Assembly (NCBI GenBank): GCA_024138015.1
Contig: JAMXBB010000003.1
Span: 14,922,148-14,986,147 of the forward strand
Direction: 5' to 3'
Length of the DNA: 64,000 nt
From: Lumnitzera littorea
Taxonomy: Eukaryota; Streptophyta; Magnoliopsida; Myrtales; Combretaceae
The translations under genes and the position numbers were made by a program. Position 1 is the first letter of the stretch, and each line of letters starts with the position of its first letter. The notes below the pieces were generated by a model. That model saw only the letters and a list, made by a program, of their open reading frames with translations, had not been told where the DNA came from and ran no database searches. Shown piece by piece: positions 62,285-64,000 of this stretch.

Positions 62285-62455
62285 CACACCGAGCCAGATT
62301 GGTTAGCCTAGCAGTTCACGACCCGTCGGTTCGAGTGATTCTGTCTAGACGAACCGCCTAAGCCCTTAAAACCTAACGGTTCGCCAAAACGATTCAACCC
62401 GACCACTACCGAGCCAGATTGGTTTACGGTTCGAAACTGACCCCTACCTAAATCT
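62285..62455 (+). mobile_element. Right-end fragment of the hAT-type element, copy D
   Basis: Matches 58520-58668 (TTCACGACCCGTCGGTTCGA, TTAAAACCTAACGGTT, CCGAGCCAGATTGGTTTA), ending where copy B ends. The phrase CCGAGCCAGATTGGTT occurs twice here (62288 and 62409), suggesting the left break fell within it. It shows unit 4 derives from a unit that already carried the hAT insertion. Confidence 0.85.
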
Positions 62456-62531
62456 ACTTCTACTTTTAAAGAAAACAAATATACACAACCTTCTCATTTC
62501 AAAGAAAGTAGAAGTAAAGGTGGTACTGGTA

Positions 62532-62747
62532 ATGACTAGCGGTGATAGAAGCAAGATCTCTGAAGGTTCTCATGGGATTAAGAAAGGTAAACGCAAGTGC
62601 TTGTTTATTAAATGGACATTCAAGATACTTTTCCACGATGTTGTAAGTACGGTGACTGGTGATTTCTTTACCACCATTGCAAAGTCACTTTGGTAAGGAG
62701 GGAAGGTGATAGTCAAGGCTATCAAATCAACCGATAACCAAGAGTGA
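62532..62747 (+). pseudogene. Small basic ORF, copy 4, one nonsense codon
   Basis: Same 72-codon length as copy 2, with no indel. It reads MTSGDRSKISEGSHGIKKGK, then FKILFHDVVSTVTGDFFTTI, KSLW, a TAA stop at codon 55 (62694-62696), then KAIKSTDNQE in frame to the shared TGA. Copy 2 has CAA (Gln) at codon 55, so one C-to-T change explains the stop. It could still give a 54-residue product lacking WQGGK...KAIKSAD. Its promoter side is now a hAT terminus and gag fragment, so normal expression is doubtful. Confidence 0.8.
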
Positions 62748-63460
62748 ATCACTGAAGAGCAATCCAATCTACTATAGCATTCATCCACATGATGCCCAAG
62801 ACTTTAAATAAATTTTAATGTAGGTTAATTTTGGGTGGAGTAGATATATGACATATAAAAGAATTGAAAAATTGTAATAGGTGTTACTTTTGTGTGGATG
62901 TGTATTCCTACCCCCTTCTTTTGTTGTCGTGTTATCCATTTTTCCTTTACAAAATTGACAAATGACAAATGGTGAGGAAAAAAGATTATGAGCATCATCA
63001 AGAGCTATGTTAGAAAAATAAAAGAATCAAGAATTTTTTAAAAGAAAAATTATCTTTCATACAAATTTGGGATAAATAGTGCAATTTGCAAAATACATAA
63101 ATAATAATGAAGTTTCAGAATTTCTTTTCTATTATTTGTCAATTCTCTTAAAAATTACTTGGGCGATGACCTTTATTACTTCTACTTTTTCCATTACTGA
63201 AATTGTCAAGGGATTAGAATGCAAATATATTCAAATTTGTTAAAGTTAACGATTTTGTAGGATAATTACTTAGATTAACGAAAGGAATAAAATGATTAAG
63301 CCCACATTTGGGAAGATTTAGAATGTTGTATTGATTTACTTGCAATATGAACTATTTGTAGGGGTTTTCAATAAGCTAAAAGTGTCAATTTTGAAAATTT
63401 TTCTTGTTAACATAATATTTCACCTAAAATCCATTCTTATAGCCCATTTAACATCATTAT

Positions 63461-64000
63461 AGACCTCTCTATTCGAATCTATGACAAAACTACTAAACCT
63501 ACTCTACAACACTTCTTGCACAAATGCAAATCCCTCTGCTCAAACTCAGTGATGAAACTACGGATCATACTATGCATCTATCCTATTACTATGCTTAGTT
63601 TTATCTCCTCAGCACCACCGACACTATCACATGCAAAGCCTTTTCTAGCAACCTCGTTAAGGCATCTCAAACTCGGTACCAATGATTCTAGCTAAATTCT
63701 ATATCTAGTTTCAAAGAGTTCTCCTGAACATTTCTCCCACAATTCGTTACTATTAAATAGCTAGAGAGTGACAGCTTAGCTATCATATTAATATGATAGC
63801 AACCAAAAGAGACACTTAGAGATTACTTGGCTAAATTCACTGCTACTATAGTCAAGATTTTGAATCTCAACATAAACATAGCACTTAAAAAGACCATTGT
63901 CAATTGTTCCAATCCATTTCAAAGAACAGGCAGCAAAACTTCACTAAGTTCCAGCTCTAAGCTACTAGGTACATTGCTTTAGAAGATAACATCTTAGCTA
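63461..64000. other. Unit 4 downstream flank, no gene seen
   Basis: No open frame of note. Contains a perfect 22-bp palindrome at 63779-63800, and at 63896-63999 a segment matching the flank that precedes the satellite array in unit 2. The window ends inside this match. Confidence 0.5.
63779..63800. other. Perfect 22-bp palindrome
   Basis: GCTATCATATT followed immediately by AATATGATAGC, with no loop. It may be a chance AT-rich palindrome or a protein-binding site. Confidence 0.6.

Larger units (their letters stand above)
62285..63460 (+). repeat. Duplicated unit 4 of the small-ORF cluster
   Basis: Contains the hAT fragment, leader, ORF copy 4 and a 3' flank. The flank is collinear with unit 2 (62740-63190 versus 53560-54090) and further on with unit 1 (63130-63460 versus 49370-49610). 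63896-63999 again matches unit 2 at 54176-54280. Confidence 0.8.

Noticed and set aside
62570..62788. Antisense frame over small-ORF copy 4 (similar at 53389-53607)
   Set aside because: Antisense shadows of the small ORF. Their conservation follows from the sense strand, and they start in the less conserved 3' flank. The sense frame has the shared leader and start.
1..64000. CRISPR arrays, tRNA or rRNA genes, bacterial or viral operons
   Set aside because: No direct-repeat/spacer pattern, cloverleaf or rRNA sequence was seen; the content is plant nuclear.

Overview
This window is eukaryotic nuclear DNA from a flowering plant, almost certainly a eudicot. It is AT-rich and gene-poor, has spliced genes with GT-AG introns, and is crowded with decayed Ty1/copia and Ty3/gypsy retrotransposons, solo LTRs and non-autonomous DNA transposons. 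I cannot name the species. There are no rRNA, tRNA, CRISPR or bacterial features.

Layout. 1-4.0 kb: intergenic repeats and a broken Ty1/copia pol. 4.25-5.84 kb (minus): the one clearly functional conserved gene, a three-exon PAR1-family secreted cysteine-rich protein, with TATA box, upstream G-box and poly(A) signal. 6-10.9 kb: non-coding, including an LTR-like stretch. 10.9-26.4 kb: one old Ty3/gypsy element (minus) with both LTRs, opened by a 3.1-kb solo LTR (TSD GAAGC), a plus-strand LTR/gag remnant, a 1.0-kb solo LTR (TSD GTTTG) and a small MITE. 27.0-29.9 kb and 32.7-35.8 kb: two more solo LTRs of the 3-kb family, in opposite orientations. 36-46.6 kb: very AT-rich DNA with hAT-type elements and no convincing gene. 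46.6-64 kb: a cluster of at least four diverged duplicated units, each carrying one copy of an unrecognised small basic ORF (63-71 codons).

The duplicated small-ORF cluster is the most interesting part. Copy 1 (48806-48997) and copy 2 (53351-53566) are open. Copy 3 (starting at 58746) is cut after codon 13 by an LTR and has a hAT element between its promoter-side flank and its ORF. Copy 4 (62532-62747) is full length apart from a CAA-to-TAA stop at codon 55. The C-terminal half, with VTGDFSTI and KAIKSAD, is better conserved than the N-terminus, and homology extends into both flanks. I do not recognise the family and assign no function.

The PAR1 gene and the small-ORF family share no evident pathway. 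Most other open frames are fragments of transposons or chance AT-rich frames. All identities and boundaries were judged by eye; divergence, expression and homology searches were not run.
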